Of a stretch of DNA of 64,000 nt, positions 9,980 through 18,147 are shown in pieces. The position numbers were made by a program, and so were the translations under genes. The stretch covers positions 744,001 to 808,000 of the forward strand of contig NZ_CP035382.1 of assembly GCF_006874705.1 (NCBI RefSeq), read 5' to 3'. This DNA is from Leclercia adecarboxylata. GTDB taxonomy: Bacteria > Pseudomonadota > Gammaproteobacteria > Enterobacterales > Enterobacteriaceae. Under the pieces are notes generated by a model that worked only from the letters and a program-made list of their open reading frames with translations, was not told where the DNA came from and ran no database searches. How positions within the stretch are numbered: the stretch's first letter is position 1; every line of letters begins with the position of its first letter.

Positions 9980-11159
9980 TGCCGCCGCGATGGACGACCT
10001 GGATAACGCCCTCGGCTCCGAGAGCGGCTATACCGGGGCCAGAAGCATTGTGATCTTCAGCCTGCTGCTGTTTGTCGTCGCCGGAGTGTGGGCGTGGTAC
10101 AGCATTCTCGATGAGGTCTCCACCGGCACCGGGAAGGTGATCCCCAGCTCCCGCGAGCAGGTGTTACAGTCCCTCGACGGCGGGATCCTCGCCGAGCTGA
10201 AGGTCCACGAGGGGGATCAGGTGCAGGCCGGCCAGGTGCTGGCGCGCCTCGACCCGACCCGCTCCGAATCCAACGTCGGTGAAAGCGCCGCCCGCTACCG
10301 GGCGTCGCTGGCCTCCAGCGCCCGTCTGCATGCGGAGGTGAACGATCTGCCGCTCACTTTCCCACCCGAGCTGGCGAAATGGACCGACCTGATCGCCGCC
10401 GAAACCCGGCTCTACAACTCCCGCCGCCAGCAGCTGGAAGACTCGCGCCGCGAGCTGCGCCAGGCGCTGGAGCTGGTTAACGCGGAACTCGCCATCACCC
10501 AGCGACTGGTGAAAACCGGCGCCGCCAGCCACGTCGAAGCCCTGCGCCTGCAGCGTCAGAAGAGCGACCTGGAGCTGAAACTCACCGACCTGCGCTCGCA
10601 GTATTACGTCCAGGCCCGGGAGGCGCTGTCCAAATCCAATGCCGAAGTGGATATGGTATCTGCGGTGCTGAAGGGGCGTGAGGACTCGGTCACCCGCCTG
10701 ACGGTAACCTCCCCGGTGCGCGGCATCGTGAAGAACATCAAGGTGACCACCATCGGCGGCGTGATCCCGCCGAACGGCGAGATGATGGAGATTGTGCCGG
10801 TGGACGACCACCTGCTGATTGAGACTCGCCTGTCGCCGCGCGATATCGCCTTTATCCACCCCGGCCAGAAGGCGCTGGTGAAGATCACCGCCTACGACTA
10901 CGCCATTTACGGCGGGCTGGACGGCGTGGTGGAGACCATTTCGCCGGACACCATCCAGGATGAGGCCAAACCGGAAGTGTTCTACTACCGGGTGTTTATC
11001 CGCACCAGCCAGGATTACCTGGTCAACAAAGCGGGCAGGCACTTCTCCATCGTGCCGGGGATGATTGCCACGGTGGATATCAAGACCGGCGAGAAATCGG
11101 TGATGGATTATATGATTAAGCCGTTCAACCGGGCGAAAGAGGCGCTGAGGGAAAGATAG
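9960..11159 (+). CDS. HlyD-family periplasmic adaptor of the type I secretion system (BapD/LapC-like)
   Basis: About 399 residues. A short cytoplasmic N-terminus precedes one transmembrane segment (SIVIFSLLLFVVAGVWAW), then lipoyl/barrel-sandwich halves around a long coiled coil (~residues 110-230), and the family C-terminal beta domain ending with GMIATVDIKTGEKSVMDY. I prefer the ATG at 9960 over an earlier in-frame ATG at 9942, because a GGGAG ribosome site sits at the right distance before 9960. The adaptor bridges the inner membrane ABC transporter and the outer membrane channel. It is the last gene of the operon; a strong hairpin and a REP element follow. Confidence 0.94.
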   Translation: MKINQHDAAAMDDLDNALGSESGYTGARSIVIFSLLLFVVAGVWAWYSILDEVSTGTGKVIPSSREQVLQSLDGGILAELKVHEGDQVQAGQVLARLDPTRSESNVGESAARYRASLASSARLHAEVNDLPLTFPPELAKWTDLIAAETRLYNSRRQQLEDSRRELRQALELVNAELAITQRLVKTGAASHVEALRLQRQKSDLELKLTDLRSQYYVQAREALSKSNAEVDMVSAVLKGREDSVTRLTVTSPVRGIVKNIKVTTIGGVIPPNGEMMEIVPVDDHLLIETRLSPRDIAFIHPGQKALVKITAYDYAIYGGLDGVVETISPDTIQDEAKPEVFYYRVFIRTSQDYLVNKAGRHFSIVPGMIATVDIKTGEKSVMDYMIKPFNRAKEALRER

Positions 11160-11165
11160 TATTTA

Positions 11166-11186
11166 CCCTCTCCTTTTGGGAGAGGG
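11166..11186 (+). terminator. Hairpin after the secretion operon
   Basis: Perfect 8-bp stem CCCTCTCC / GGAGAGGG with a TTTTG loop, immediately after the HlyD-like stop codon. There is no clear T tract. A related CCCTCT...AGAGGG hairpin recurs at 24321-24342, so this may also be a dispersed intergenic element. Confidence 0.6.
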
Positions 11187-11208
11187 CTGGTGTGAACGGG
11201 AAGTATTG

Positions 11209-11241
11209 CCGGGTGGCGGCTGCGCCTCACCCGGCCTGAAA
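11209..11241. repeat. REP element
   Basis: Imperfect palindrome GCCGGGTGGCGGCTGCGCC...CACCCGGCC of the enterobacterial REP type, downstream of the secretion operon. Confidence 0.8.
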
Positions 11242-11270
11242 CAACACCGTCCAACGCTTCACGGTATCAG

Positions 11271-11417
11271 CTATGTGCGCCAGGATGGATCTGCGTGCTC
11301 AATCAGTCGCGTAAGCGCTTTGAAAACATCCTGTCCTGCGCCAAATCGAGGGTCGAACGGCAGCGAATCCTGGGTGCATTTGCGCTGGATAGCTTCAGGT
11401 AAGTAGAGAGGAAAGAA
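11271..11417 (-). pseudogene. C-terminal gene fragment, family not recognised
   Basis: An open minus-strand frame of 48 codons runs from just after an in-frame stop to a TAG, with no start codon or ribosome site. It reads like a genuine protein tail (it contains SLPFDPRFGAGQDVFKALTR), so it looks like the remnant of a truncated gene. I do not recognise the parent. It sits beside an orphan small membrane protein gene on the same strand. Confidence 0.4.
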
Positions 11418-11460
11418 TTAATGGGTTTGCCGCAGGAGATAGAATGCCGGGTCATACTTA

Positions 11461-11733
11461 TTAGCGGATAAACTTATCCCGATAATAGCGGCGAGCAACA
11501 TAAACCGCGATATTCCCGTATATGAAGCCGCCCAACCCGCCTGATATTATCAGGCCCGGCGTACCATAATAAGAAGTGCCTGCCCCCACGCACAAACCAC
11601 AGATCAGCAGTCCACACCATGTTTGCCAGTGACGAAAAATGAGTTTATACGCGCTTCGCCAGCGCTTGCCGCGCTCCTGAAACGTAAGATGTGAAAGTTC
11701 AGGAATGCTTTTTAACGTCCAGTAGATTTTCAT
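11461..11733 (-). CDS. Small membrane protein of unknown function
   Basis: 90 residues from the ATG at 11733; a GGAGG lies 6 bases before it, which favours this start over the ATG 12 bp upstream. The N-terminus is basic and hydrophilic (LTFQERGKRWRSAYKL), then two hydrophobic segments (TWCGLLICGLCVGAG and GLIISGGLGGFIYGNIAVYV) and a basic tail. No catalytic motif. Its position in a decayed patch with a gene fragment suggests an orphan small gene from a former larger locus, possibly an orphan immunity gene, but nothing in the sequence proves that. Confidence 0.6.
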   Translation of the reverse strand: MKIYWTLKSIPELSHLTFQERGKRWRSAYKLIFRHWQTWCGLLICGLCVGAGTSYYGTPGLIISGGLGGFIYGNIAVYVARRYYRDKFIR

Positions 11734-11797
11734 CCGCGCCTCCATGTCGAGGAAAGCATTGAGTCTTGCTTAATCCGCTATCAGGTTCATGCATATT

Positions 11798-11872
11798 CTA
11801 TGAATCAAAAAAAGGACGCCATCCGGTGAAGTAGCGTCCCTGAGCGTCCAGGATATAAAGGCTAACCTTCAT
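11798..11872 (-). CDS. Possible 24-residue small protein overlapping a terminator
   Basis: ATG at 11872 preceded by AAAGGAT at good spacing; the frame encodes MKVSLYILDAQGR followed by YFTGWRPFFDS and a TAG. The 3' half of the frame is also the stem of a hairpin with seven T on the minus strand. It could be a real small protein, a leader peptide, or the accidental start of a truncated gene. Confidence 0.3.
   Translation of the reverse strand: MKVSLYILDAQGRYFTGWRPFFDS
11807..11839 (-). terminator. Rho-independent terminator on the minus strand
   Basis: On the minus strand GGACGC and GCGTCC (11814-11839) enclose a 14-nt interior and are followed directly by seven T (11807-11813). It would end transcripts coming from the PQQ dehydrogenase side. 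Confidence 0.6.
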
Positions 11873-12255
11873 ATTTATCCTTTCATAGTATCTATCGTTG
11901 TTCACCTGCCAAATATGGTACCGAAGCGCTGATATTCTGCGGTGAAGCGTTCAGAGCCAAAGCGACGCGGCAAATCGGGTCGTTAACCTTTGATGAGTTT
12001 CGGGGTTGCACGGTCGATGCCCTCGCCCACCGGGGCGTAGGATCCCCGGTAAGCTGTTCACCAGCCTGCATCCCTGCAGGCTATGCCCTCCCGGCGCGTC
12101 CCTGCGCTTCGCCCCGGCCTTCCGAAAACGCTTTGGCGAGGTTCAGCCGAACCAGGGCGACGCTGTAGGCCATTTATTATCAGTGAGTTATTCCATTGCT
12201 TTAAAGGCAATAAAATTACCGGGGATAATTCAGCCCTTGGGGTATGTGAACGGCA
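11873..12255. other. Stretch with no convincing gene; decayed coding-like DNA
   Basis: No intact gene with a start and ribosome site was found. On the minus strand all three frames contain coding-like pieces broken by stops (for example VALALNASPQNISASVPYLA and RFGSERFTAEYQRFGTIFG), which suggests an eroded gene or a conserved non-coding element. Plus-strand frames here (up to ~100 codons) have no ribosome site. Confidence 0.45.
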
Positions 12256-14352
12256 TTATTCAGGCAATGCGTACACCACCACCTGATCGCCCACCTGATC
12301 CTTCAGGATAGTATTCCCGCCTGCGACGAACGCCACATACTGACGGCCTTTGTACTCATAGACCGACGGGTTCGCTACCGCAGGGGCTTCAACCTGATCG
12401 GCCCACAGCTCTTCACCGCTCTCCACCGAGTAGGCGCGCACTTTGGCATCCATCGAGGCACCGATAAAGATCACGCCCCCCGCCGTCACCGCCGGGCCGC
12501 CAATGGTCGGTGAACCCCAGCTTTCCGGCATAAAGAAGCCATACTGCTGCGATGCGCCAACAGGACGACGCCACTTCACATCACCGGTATGCATATCCAG
12601 CGCCACGATTTCACCAAACGGCGGCTTCCAGCACGGCATACCCAGCCAGTTATTCGCCACCATCAGGCGCAGACCATAAGGTGCCCCTTCCTGAGGCGCA
12701 AAACCGCTCTCATTCCCGGCGCTTTTATCCGCTTTATCGTAATCTTCACGGCTGTAGAGCTTCACGTACTGCACGATATGGGAAGTGTTAACGATAGCAA
12801 TCTGCTTGTGCGGATCGAACGCCACCCCGCCCCACTGCACGCCGCCGGCGCTGTCCGGATAGGTGAGCGTGCCTTCGCCTTTGGTGACAGGCGGCGTGTA
12901 CATGCCGTCATAGGTGAGATTGTCCCACAGGCGAGTACACTGCCCGGCACCGACGACATCCGCCAGCTTCCAGATCTCTGGTTTTTTCGACTGATCGAGC
13001 AGCGGCGCAGGTTTCGTCGGGAAAGGTTGCGTTGGCGAGAGAACTTCGCCCTGCACCGAACCATCGCCCTGCGGTACCGGACGCTCTTCGATAGGCCAGA
13101 CGTCTTCGCCCGTCAAACGGTTAACCACAAACAAAAAGCCCTGCTTGGTGGCCTGAATCAGCGCCGGGATCTGCTTACCGTTTACGGTGATATCCATCAG
13201 CGTCGGCGCAGAGTTGATATCGTAATCCCACACGTCGTGGTGCACCCACTGACGAGACCAGACGACTTTACCGGTGTTGATGTCCAGCGCGGTGGTAGAG
13301 GTGCCGAGTGGAATAGGATCGACGCGGTTGCCACCCCAGTAGTTGGGGGACGGAGATGAAACCGGGAGATAGACCAGGCCGTTGGCCTCATCGGCGGACA
13401 TGTGCGTCCAGACGTTGGCCGTCCCGGTACGTTGGCGGATCTCAGCCGGGATCGCATCAAAGGTCCATTCGCGCTCGCCGGTGCGGGCATTGATGGAAAA
13501 TACGCTGCCCGGAGGCGCTTCGGCATAGGCCCAGTCTTTACCGGCCCAGCCCACAATCAGATGGTCGCCCACGACGGTCGGCGGCTGCAGGATAGATAGC
13601 GGGTACTTGGCATTAACCGTGTTCCACTGATTGATGTCCAGCACGCCATTGTCCGCAAAGCTGCTGCACGGCTTGCCGGAATCGGCATCCAGCGCGAAAA
13701 GCTTGCCGTCAACGGTGCCCATATAAACGATCTTCTGACACGCCTCTCCGGCGACCGGATTTTTTGCCTGCCAGTAAGAGACGCCTCGGTTTTTCAGCAC
13801 CGGCTGGGTCAGCGCCTTGCGTGACGATTTGGTGTCATAGTGCCACTTCTCTTTACCCGTGCCCGGTTCCAGCGCAATCAGGCGATCGAAAGGGGTGCCG
13901 ATGTAGAGCGTCTCATTCGCGAAGATGGGCGTGGCGGACCAGACGGTAGCCGGGGTGTCGCCTTTGCCATCCGAGACGTCGCCGGTATGGAACTCCCAGA
14001 CTTTTGTTAATTTACCGACGTTATCCGCCGTAATCTGCGTCAGCGGACTGTATTTCTGCGCGTTAAGCTGCCCATGGAAACTGTCCCAGGTGGCCGCGGA
14101 GGGCACCAGCGGGGACGCAGGTTGCTTGACCGACGCGGCTTTCTCTCCGCCTTCCTGACCGGTTGATGCCTCGTCAGTGGTTTTTGTGGTGCCCGGCGCC
14201 TGCTGATCGGCCGCGTCCACATTAAGCTCTTCCTGAGTCCCCTGAGAGGCTTCAGCGGCTTTATCCTGCGCCTGCAGCGAGAGTGGAGTAACCAGCAGTG
14301 CCAGCGCTGTCATGCTGACCTTAAAGACGGAATAGTGTTTATCGTTATGCAC
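12256..14352 (-). CDS. Exported PQQ-dependent dehydrogenase, glucose/quinate/shikimate-type beta-propeller
   Basis: 698 residues from a GTG start with GAGGAG eight bases upstream. A signal peptide (ending LSLQAQ) and a low-complexity acidic linker (~residues 30-90) precede an eight-bladed PQQ propeller. The active-site stretch HHDVWDYDINSAPTL corresponds to the HHDLWDMDLPAQPTL region of E. coli Gcd with its catalytic Asp, and QATKQGFLFVVNR corresponds to the PQQ-binding Lys region. Gcd carries five N-terminal membrane helices in the same chain; here they are missing and a separate membrane protein gene lies 10 bp upstream in the same operon. The enzyme would oxidise a sugar or polyol in the periplasm and pass electrons to quinone; the substrate cannot be read from sequence. 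PQQ synthesis genes are not in the window. Confidence 0.9.
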   Translation of the reverse strand: MHNDKHYSVFKVSMTALALLVTPLSLQAQDKAAEASQGTQEELNVDAADQQAPGTTKTTDEASTGQEGGEKAASVKQPASPLVPSAATWDSFHGQLNAQKYSPLTQITADNVGKLTKVWEFHTGDVSDGKGDTPATVWSATPIFANETLYIGTPFDRLIALEPGTGKEKWHYDTKSSRKALTQPVLKNRGVSYWQAKNPVAGEACQKIVYMGTVDGKLFALDADSGKPCSSFADNGVLDINQWNTVNAKYPLSILQPPTVVGDHLIVGWAGKDWAYAEAPPGSVFSINARTGEREWTFDAIPAEIRQRTGTANVWTHMSADEANGLVYLPVSSPSPNYWGGNRVDPIPLGTSTTALDINTGKVVWSRQWVHHDVWDYDINSAPTLMDITVNGKQIPALIQATKQGFLFVVNRLTGEDVWPIEERPVPQGDGSVQGEVLSPTQPFPTKPAPLLDQSKKPEIWKLADVVGAGQCTRLWDNLTYDGMYTPPVTKGEGTLTYPDSAGGVQWGGVAFDPHKQIAIVNTSHIVQYVKLYSREDYDKADKSAGNESGFAPQEGAPYGLRLMVANNWLGMPCWKPPFGEIVALDMHTGDVKWRRPVGASQQYGFFMPESWGSPTIGGPAVTAGGVIFIGASMDAKVRAYSVESGEELWADQVEAPAVANPSVYEYKGRQYVAFVAGGNTILKDQVGDQVVVYALPE

Positions 14353-14362
14353 GGGTGGCTCC

Positions 14363-14728
14363 TCAGGCTCTGACGCGGGGATTGTGACGAACGGAATTGC
14401 TGCTCAGCATAATCAGACCAATCAGGCCGACCACCATAGCTGCCGTAATGATGTACTGGTGCAGCAGCGCGGCTGCAAAACCAATCCCAAACAAGAACAC
14501 GAGGGTGACAATAATCAGGAAAATGCGCCCGCCGCGACGGGTTGCGGCACGCAAAATAAAGCTCAATATTGCCAGAAATACGCAGGCGATGGCCACGCCC
14601 AGCGCACCAATAGTGCCGGTGACGCCTGTAAGCGGTGTCAGCCAGGCATATAACGCCACCGCGAAGCCAATGACCGCGGCCAGCAACAGCAATATGCTGC
14701 CGACGCGGGAGGGTTGAGAGTGCAACAT
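14363..14728 (-). CDS. Four-helix membrane protein, probable membrane partner of the PQQ dehydrogenase
   Basis: 121 residues with four predicted membrane segments (VGSILLLLAAVIGFAVALYA; IGALGVAIACVFLAILSFIL; IFLIIVTLVFLFGIGFAAAL; YIITAAMVVGLIGLIMLSS) and a short basic tail. The gene is transcribed with, and ends 10 bp before, the PQQ dehydrogenase gene. Fused PQQ glucose dehydrogenases carry an N-terminal membrane domain of similar size that anchors the enzyme and binds quinone, so this protein probably plays that part as a separate chain. That assignment rests on gene order and topology only. Confidence 0.75.
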   Translation of the reverse strand: MLHSQPSRVGSILLLLAAVIGFAVALYAWLTPLTGVTGTIGALGVAIACVFLAILSFILRAATRRGGRIFLIIVTLVFLFGIGFAAALLHQYIITAAMVVGLIGLIMLSSNSVRHNPRVRA

Positions 14729-14912
14729 ACCAGGAAGTCCCCTTATAAAATAAACAAGTCACTCAAACGGCGTTTTCATGGGCAGTTGCAGCTATTTTCA
14801 TTCTCGTACACGCTAAAAAAACAGCGCAGTATGAAGAACAGCGGCATATTCCACTAAACGTATCAGAGTATAGAAGATGATTTATTTAAGGGGGCTGAAC
14901 CGTCTGCCGTGT

Positions 14913-15122
14913 TTAACTTTTTGCCCGCAGCAAATTTTCAGACACGCGTCGATTCGCCTGTTTGAACGCCTCAGCGTTATGGCCGAGGGACTTCAGCTGT
15001 CCCCGGCTCTCTTCTAACGCCGTTTCAAGTTTATCCACTTCATTAGAGAGACGGGAAACCATAATGAAGAGTATCGCGACCCCTGTAACGACAGGAACAA
15101 TTAACCACCATGACACAAACAT
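14913..15122 (-). CDS. Small membrane-anchored coiled-coil protein, unknown
   Basis: 69 residues. One N-terminal transmembrane segment (WWLIVPVVTGVAILFIMV) is followed by ~45 residues with heptad spacing (LSNEVDKLETALEESRGQL) that should form a coiled coil. The form (N-in anchor plus coiled coil) resembles small membrane-tethered scaffold or phage spanin-like proteins, but no family is recognised and there are no lysis genes nearby. It stands alone between the PQQ operon and a lipoprotein gene. Confidence 0.6.
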   Translation of the reverse strand: MFVSWWLIVPVVTGVAILFIMVSRLSNEVDKLETALEESRGQLKSLGHNAEAFKQANRRVSENLLRAKS

Positions 15123-15206
15123 GTGCGTAACCCTGGAAGATAATGAACGTAGTTACAGTCTTATTAGCTCCATGAGTAAAAACAATAATAACAATTGATG
15201 AGTTTT

Positions 15207-15245
15207 GTAGGCCGGGCAAGGCGTAGTCGCCACCCGGCGTTGTCG
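15207..15245. repeat. REP element
   Basis: GTAGGCCGGGCAAGGCGTAG with inverted partner CGCCACCCGGC, between the small membrane protein and the lipoprotein gene. Confidence 0.8.
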
Positions 15246-15253
15246 CACAAGCG

Positions 15254-15838
15254 CTACGTACCCGAAACCTTCGGGAAAATCTCCAGATATTTCTCCGAGC
15301 CATAAAACGGGATCACCAGAAACGCCATGCCCGCCGTTCCGCTGGCTAACTGCACCGCCATATCGCCGCTGCGGGTAATAAACAGCGTCCGATCCTGCCA
15401 GCGGCAACCGACGCTCATATCCGGGGTGCAATTTTTAAACTTCGTTAACAGCACGCCCTCTTTGCTCAGGAAGAAGTACCGGCTTTCGGCATCGGACGGT
15501 TTTGCCGCCGACTCATCCAGCAGCGCGTAGGTCTCCTCCCGCAGCGTTCTGTTTTGCGCATCCAGCGATTTCACCTGCAGCGATCTGCCAGGATAGTTGA
15601 AGCGTAACTCCACCATCGCCGCGTTGTCGGCTCTGACATACAGAGTCTCGGCCAGATCGTTTGCGCCGTAGTATTTTCCCCCGCCCGGCTGAAGCGGTTT
15701 CGTCATAAAGCGGTACACCGTGTGGCTGCGAATATCCTGGCGGTTCGGATACTCCGCATTAAATTGCGCTTTCTGCGGCGAACTGACGACGCAGCCGGTG
15801 AGTAACAGCAGACAGAGCAGGACAGACAGTTGACGCAT
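15254..15838 (-). CDS. Outer or inner membrane lipoprotein of unknown function
   Basis: 194 residues. The N-terminus is a lipoprotein signal with lipobox LTGC, so Cys16 becomes the lipidated residue; position +2 is Val, which fits sorting to the outer membrane. The mature part is a mixed alpha/beta domain of ~175 residues with two further cysteines (NCTPDMSVGC) that could form a disulphide. No catalytic motif and no family I recognise. It ends close to a REP element, is monocistronic on the minus strand and is separated from the kinase-like gene by ~20 bp, so co-transcription with that gene and the LysR gene is possible. Confidence 0.75.
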   Translation of the reverse strand: MRQLSVLLCLLLLTGCVVSSPQKAQFNAEYPNRQDIRSHTVYRFMTKPLQPGGGKYYGANDLAETLYVRADNAAMVELRFNYPGRSLQVKSLDAQNRTLREETYALLDESAAKPSDAESRYFFLSKEGVLLTKFKNCTPDMSVGCRWQDRTLFITRSGDMAVQLASGTAGMAFLVIPFYGSEKYLEIFPKVSGT

Positions 15839-15859
15839 TACTATTCCCCATGCAGGTAT

Positions 15860-16648
15860 TCAGAGTATGTTGACGGTGCGCGCTAACCAGCCAGGAAGAT
15901 GCTCTCTGTACCAGCTGAGGTAGGCCTGAAAATCGCTTTTCTGCCGCGCATGCAGCAGTAAAACCACCTCCGTCACAATCCAGGCTTTCGCTATGGCGAT
16001 CTCTTTGGCTAAGTCACGCGCGTCGGAATAACAGGCAATAAGACTATAACGATCGGCCAGCGTATTGAATGCCTGAAGGGTGCCCATCCCCTTAATCAGG
16101 GGGGCGAGGTCGATAGCCGGACTTCCCGTGCCAAACCGTTCCCAGTCAAAAAGCACCCACTCGCCGTTATCTCTTCGGCCCCAGTTACCCGCATTACTGT
16201 CGCCGGAAATTAAACCCGGATGCCGAAACAGCGCCTCGCTGTGCTGATGAAAACGGCGCATCTGCTGTGCAGCCCTTTCTGGTAAAACCAACAGCGCGAG
16301 GGAGGCCTCAAGCGCGGCGGCTGACCAGCCGTGGGGATGATAAGTCCATGAAGGATCTGGCGGATGACCATGCAGGCGGGCCAACATCGACAGCACCTCA
16401 TCGCCTGCTACAGCGTCCTGATCCACCGGGTGGGGAATATATTCCAGCCTTATTTTACGCCGGGAGGCATCAGCGAACAGCAGCGCGGGAGAAGCGATAC
16501 CCGCATGGCGGAGCCGCGGCGCAGCGGAGTGATAAAACGCAAACTCCACCTCACTGACGGGATATTTCTCGATGACCTGGTGGCCCTCTTCCTCGCCGAT
16601 CAGCGTGACGTTCGCCGCACCCATTCTGGATAAATTCTGTTCAGACAT
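15860..16648 (-). CDS. APH/choline kinase-like phosphotransferase
   Basis: 262 residues with the aminoglycoside phosphotransferase fold. The catalytic-loop stretch LISGDSNAGNWG matches the family pattern HGD-N--N, with Ser in place of the usual His, and LFDWERFGTG supplies the metal-binding D-W-E that follows. The N-terminal lobe has the VIEKYP segment expected for the ATP-binding Lys. The substrate is unknown: relatives act on choline, homoserine, fructosamine or drugs, and this is too divergent to call a resistance enzyme. It starts 12 bp after the LysR gene on the same strand, so the two are probably co-transcribed. Confidence 0.75.
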   Translation of the reverse strand: MSEQNLSRMGAANVTLIGEEEGHQVIEKYPVSEVEFAFYHSAAPRLRHAGIASPALLFADASRRKIRLEYIPHPVDQDAVAGDEVLSMLARLHGHPPDPSWTYHPHGWSAAALEASLALLVLPERAAQQMRRFHQHSEALFRHPGLISGDSNAGNWGRRDNGEWVLFDWERFGTGSPAIDLAPLIKGMGTLQAFNTLADRYSLIACYSDARDLAKEIAIAKAWIVTEVVLLLHARQKSDFQAYLSWYREHLPGWLARTVNIL

Positions 16649-16660
16649 GCTTGATTCCTG

Positions 16661-17608
16661 TTATGCCCCCTTCGCCGCAGACTGCCAGTAAAGCGGCGAC
16701 CCAAACGCTTCCACGTAGTAATCAATGACCGCCCGCACATTCAGCGGCGGGTGGCGCGTATGGGGGTAGATCGCCGCAATGTTGAGGGGCTCGGTATTAA
16801 TGGAGGTCTCGTGGTCCGGCAGCAGCTTCACCAGCTCACCGCTGTGGAACCGGTCGCCAATCAGCCAGTCCGGAAACAGCACAACCCCCATCCCGCCCAG
16901 CGCCGCAATAAGCAGGGTTTCGGCGTTATTGGAGGACATCAGCGGCGTAACGGGATAGTGGATCCACGCCTCGCCGGGCCGACGCAGCAGCCAGCGGTTG
17001 GGGCCGGACGAGCCGCGGTAGACCAGGCATTTATGCCCCATAATGTCGTCCGGCGTTTTCGGCGTGCCGTATTTGCGCAGGTACGCCGGAGCGGCGGCGA
17101 GGTGATAAAACTGCTGGCCCAGCACCCGGGCGTGAAAAGAGGAGTCGGTCAGCGCGCCGATGCGAAAGATCACGTCGGCGGCATCCCGGTGAGGATCGAT
17201 ATAATCATCGGTCAACGTCAGCTCGATGCTGAGCCGGGGATAGCGTTCCGTCAGGCCGGGAAGGCCGGGGGCGATGTGCCGCTGGCCGAAAAAGACCGGG
17301 GTGTTGATGCGGATAATGCCAGAAGGCTCCCGCTTGCGTTCGTCCAGCTCCCGGCGCGCCTCGTCAAGATTGCCGAGCATCTGGCGGGCAAAACGAATAA
17401 ACAGATGGCCGCTCTCGGTCGGGATAATCGCCCGCGTATTGCGGTAGAACAGCTGCTGGCCGAGCGCGTCTTCCAGCTGATGAATAACGCGGGAAACCTG
17501 CGACGCCGAAATCCCCTCCCGACGCGCCACCACCGAAAAATTCTGGGTTTCATAGACCGCAACGAAGATCTGCAGCCAGCGAATATTGATGTTTGCGACG
17601 TCGTACAT
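16661..17608 (-). CDS. LysR-family transcriptional regulator
   Basis: 315 residues. An N-terminal winged helix-turn-helix (NFSVVARREGISASQVSRVI, ~residues 23-42) is followed by a type 2 periplasmic binding-like effector domain. Start ATG with AGGA nine bases upstream. It is transcribed divergently from two YdcZ-family transporter genes across ~100 bp, the usual layout for a LysR regulator controlling its neighbour; the effector is unknown. The kinase-like gene behind it may belong to the same response. Confidence 0.92.
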   Translation of the reverse strand: MYDVANINIRWLQIFVAVYETQNFSVVARREGISASQVSRVIHQLEDALGQQLFYRNTRAIIPTESGHLFIRFARQMLGNLDEARRELDERKREPSGIIRINTPVFFGQRHIAPGLPGLTERYPRLSIELTLTDDYIDPHRDAADVIFRIGALTDSSFHARVLGQQFYHLAAAPAYLRKYGTPKTPDDIMGHKCLVYRGSSGPNRWLLRRPGEAWIHYPVTPLMSSNNAETLLIAALGGMGVVLFPDWLIGDRFHSGELVKLLPDHETSINTEPLNIAAIYPHTRHPPLNVRAVIDYYVEAFGSPLYWQSAAKGA

Positions 17609-17708
17609 TGATGCATTTCCTGCACAGGTGTTTATTGCATTATGGCATTTTTCTCACGGATAAACAGGCGTACGCTTCCCGGCCTCAACAACGGAGAGAC
17701 GGCGTGGT

Positions 17709-18143
17709 ATGCAACTGATATTGATTTTATTCACGATCGCGGGCGGCATGGGGCTGTCCGTCGAGGCAGGACTGCTGGGGCCGCTCGGCGGTGAGGTAGG
17801 CGATCTGTGGGCAACGTTCAGCGTGTTTGGCGTCGGTGCCGCCCTGACGTTTTTGCTGATGCTGTTTTTCAGCCCGCGCAACAGTCCGTCGTTTTTCGCC
17901 CAGCCCTCATGGCAGCTGCTGGGCGGGGTGCTCGGCCCGGTGTACGTCATCATTCTGACCATCGCCACGCCGGCAATCGGCATCGCCATGACCATGATTG
18001 GCATCCTGGCGGGCCAGGTCTTTAAAAGCCTGATCATCGACCACTACGGCCTGCTGGGCACGCCGCATCGCAAAATTGACAGTAAACGCATCATCGCGCT
18101 GGGGTTCATCATCGCCGCGCTGGTTCTGGTTGCACAGGGGTAA
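17709..18143 (+). CDS. DMT-superfamily transporter, YdcZ (DUF606) family, first of a pair
   Basis: 144 residues with about five hydrophobic segments, starting LILILFTIAGGMGLSVEAGL. Length and pattern fit the YdcZ half-size drug/metabolite transporter proteins, which often occur as adjacent pairs that probably form a heterodimer. The neighbour four bases downstream is a second member. Faces the LysR regulator. Substrate unknown. Confidence 0.85.
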   Translation: MQLILILFTIAGGMGLSVEAGLLGPLGGEVGDLWATFSVFGVGAALTFLLMLFFSPRNSPSFFAQPSWQLLGGVLGPVYVIILTIATPAIGIAMTMIGILAGQVFKSLIIDHYGLLGTPHRKIDSKRIIALGFIIAALVLVAQG

Positions 18144-18147
18144 CAGT

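Noticed and set aside
15860..16648. APH-like gene considered as an aminoglycoside resistance gene
   Set aside because: Only the general kinase motifs are present; no similarity to known resistance subfamilies is visible and the HGD His is Ser.
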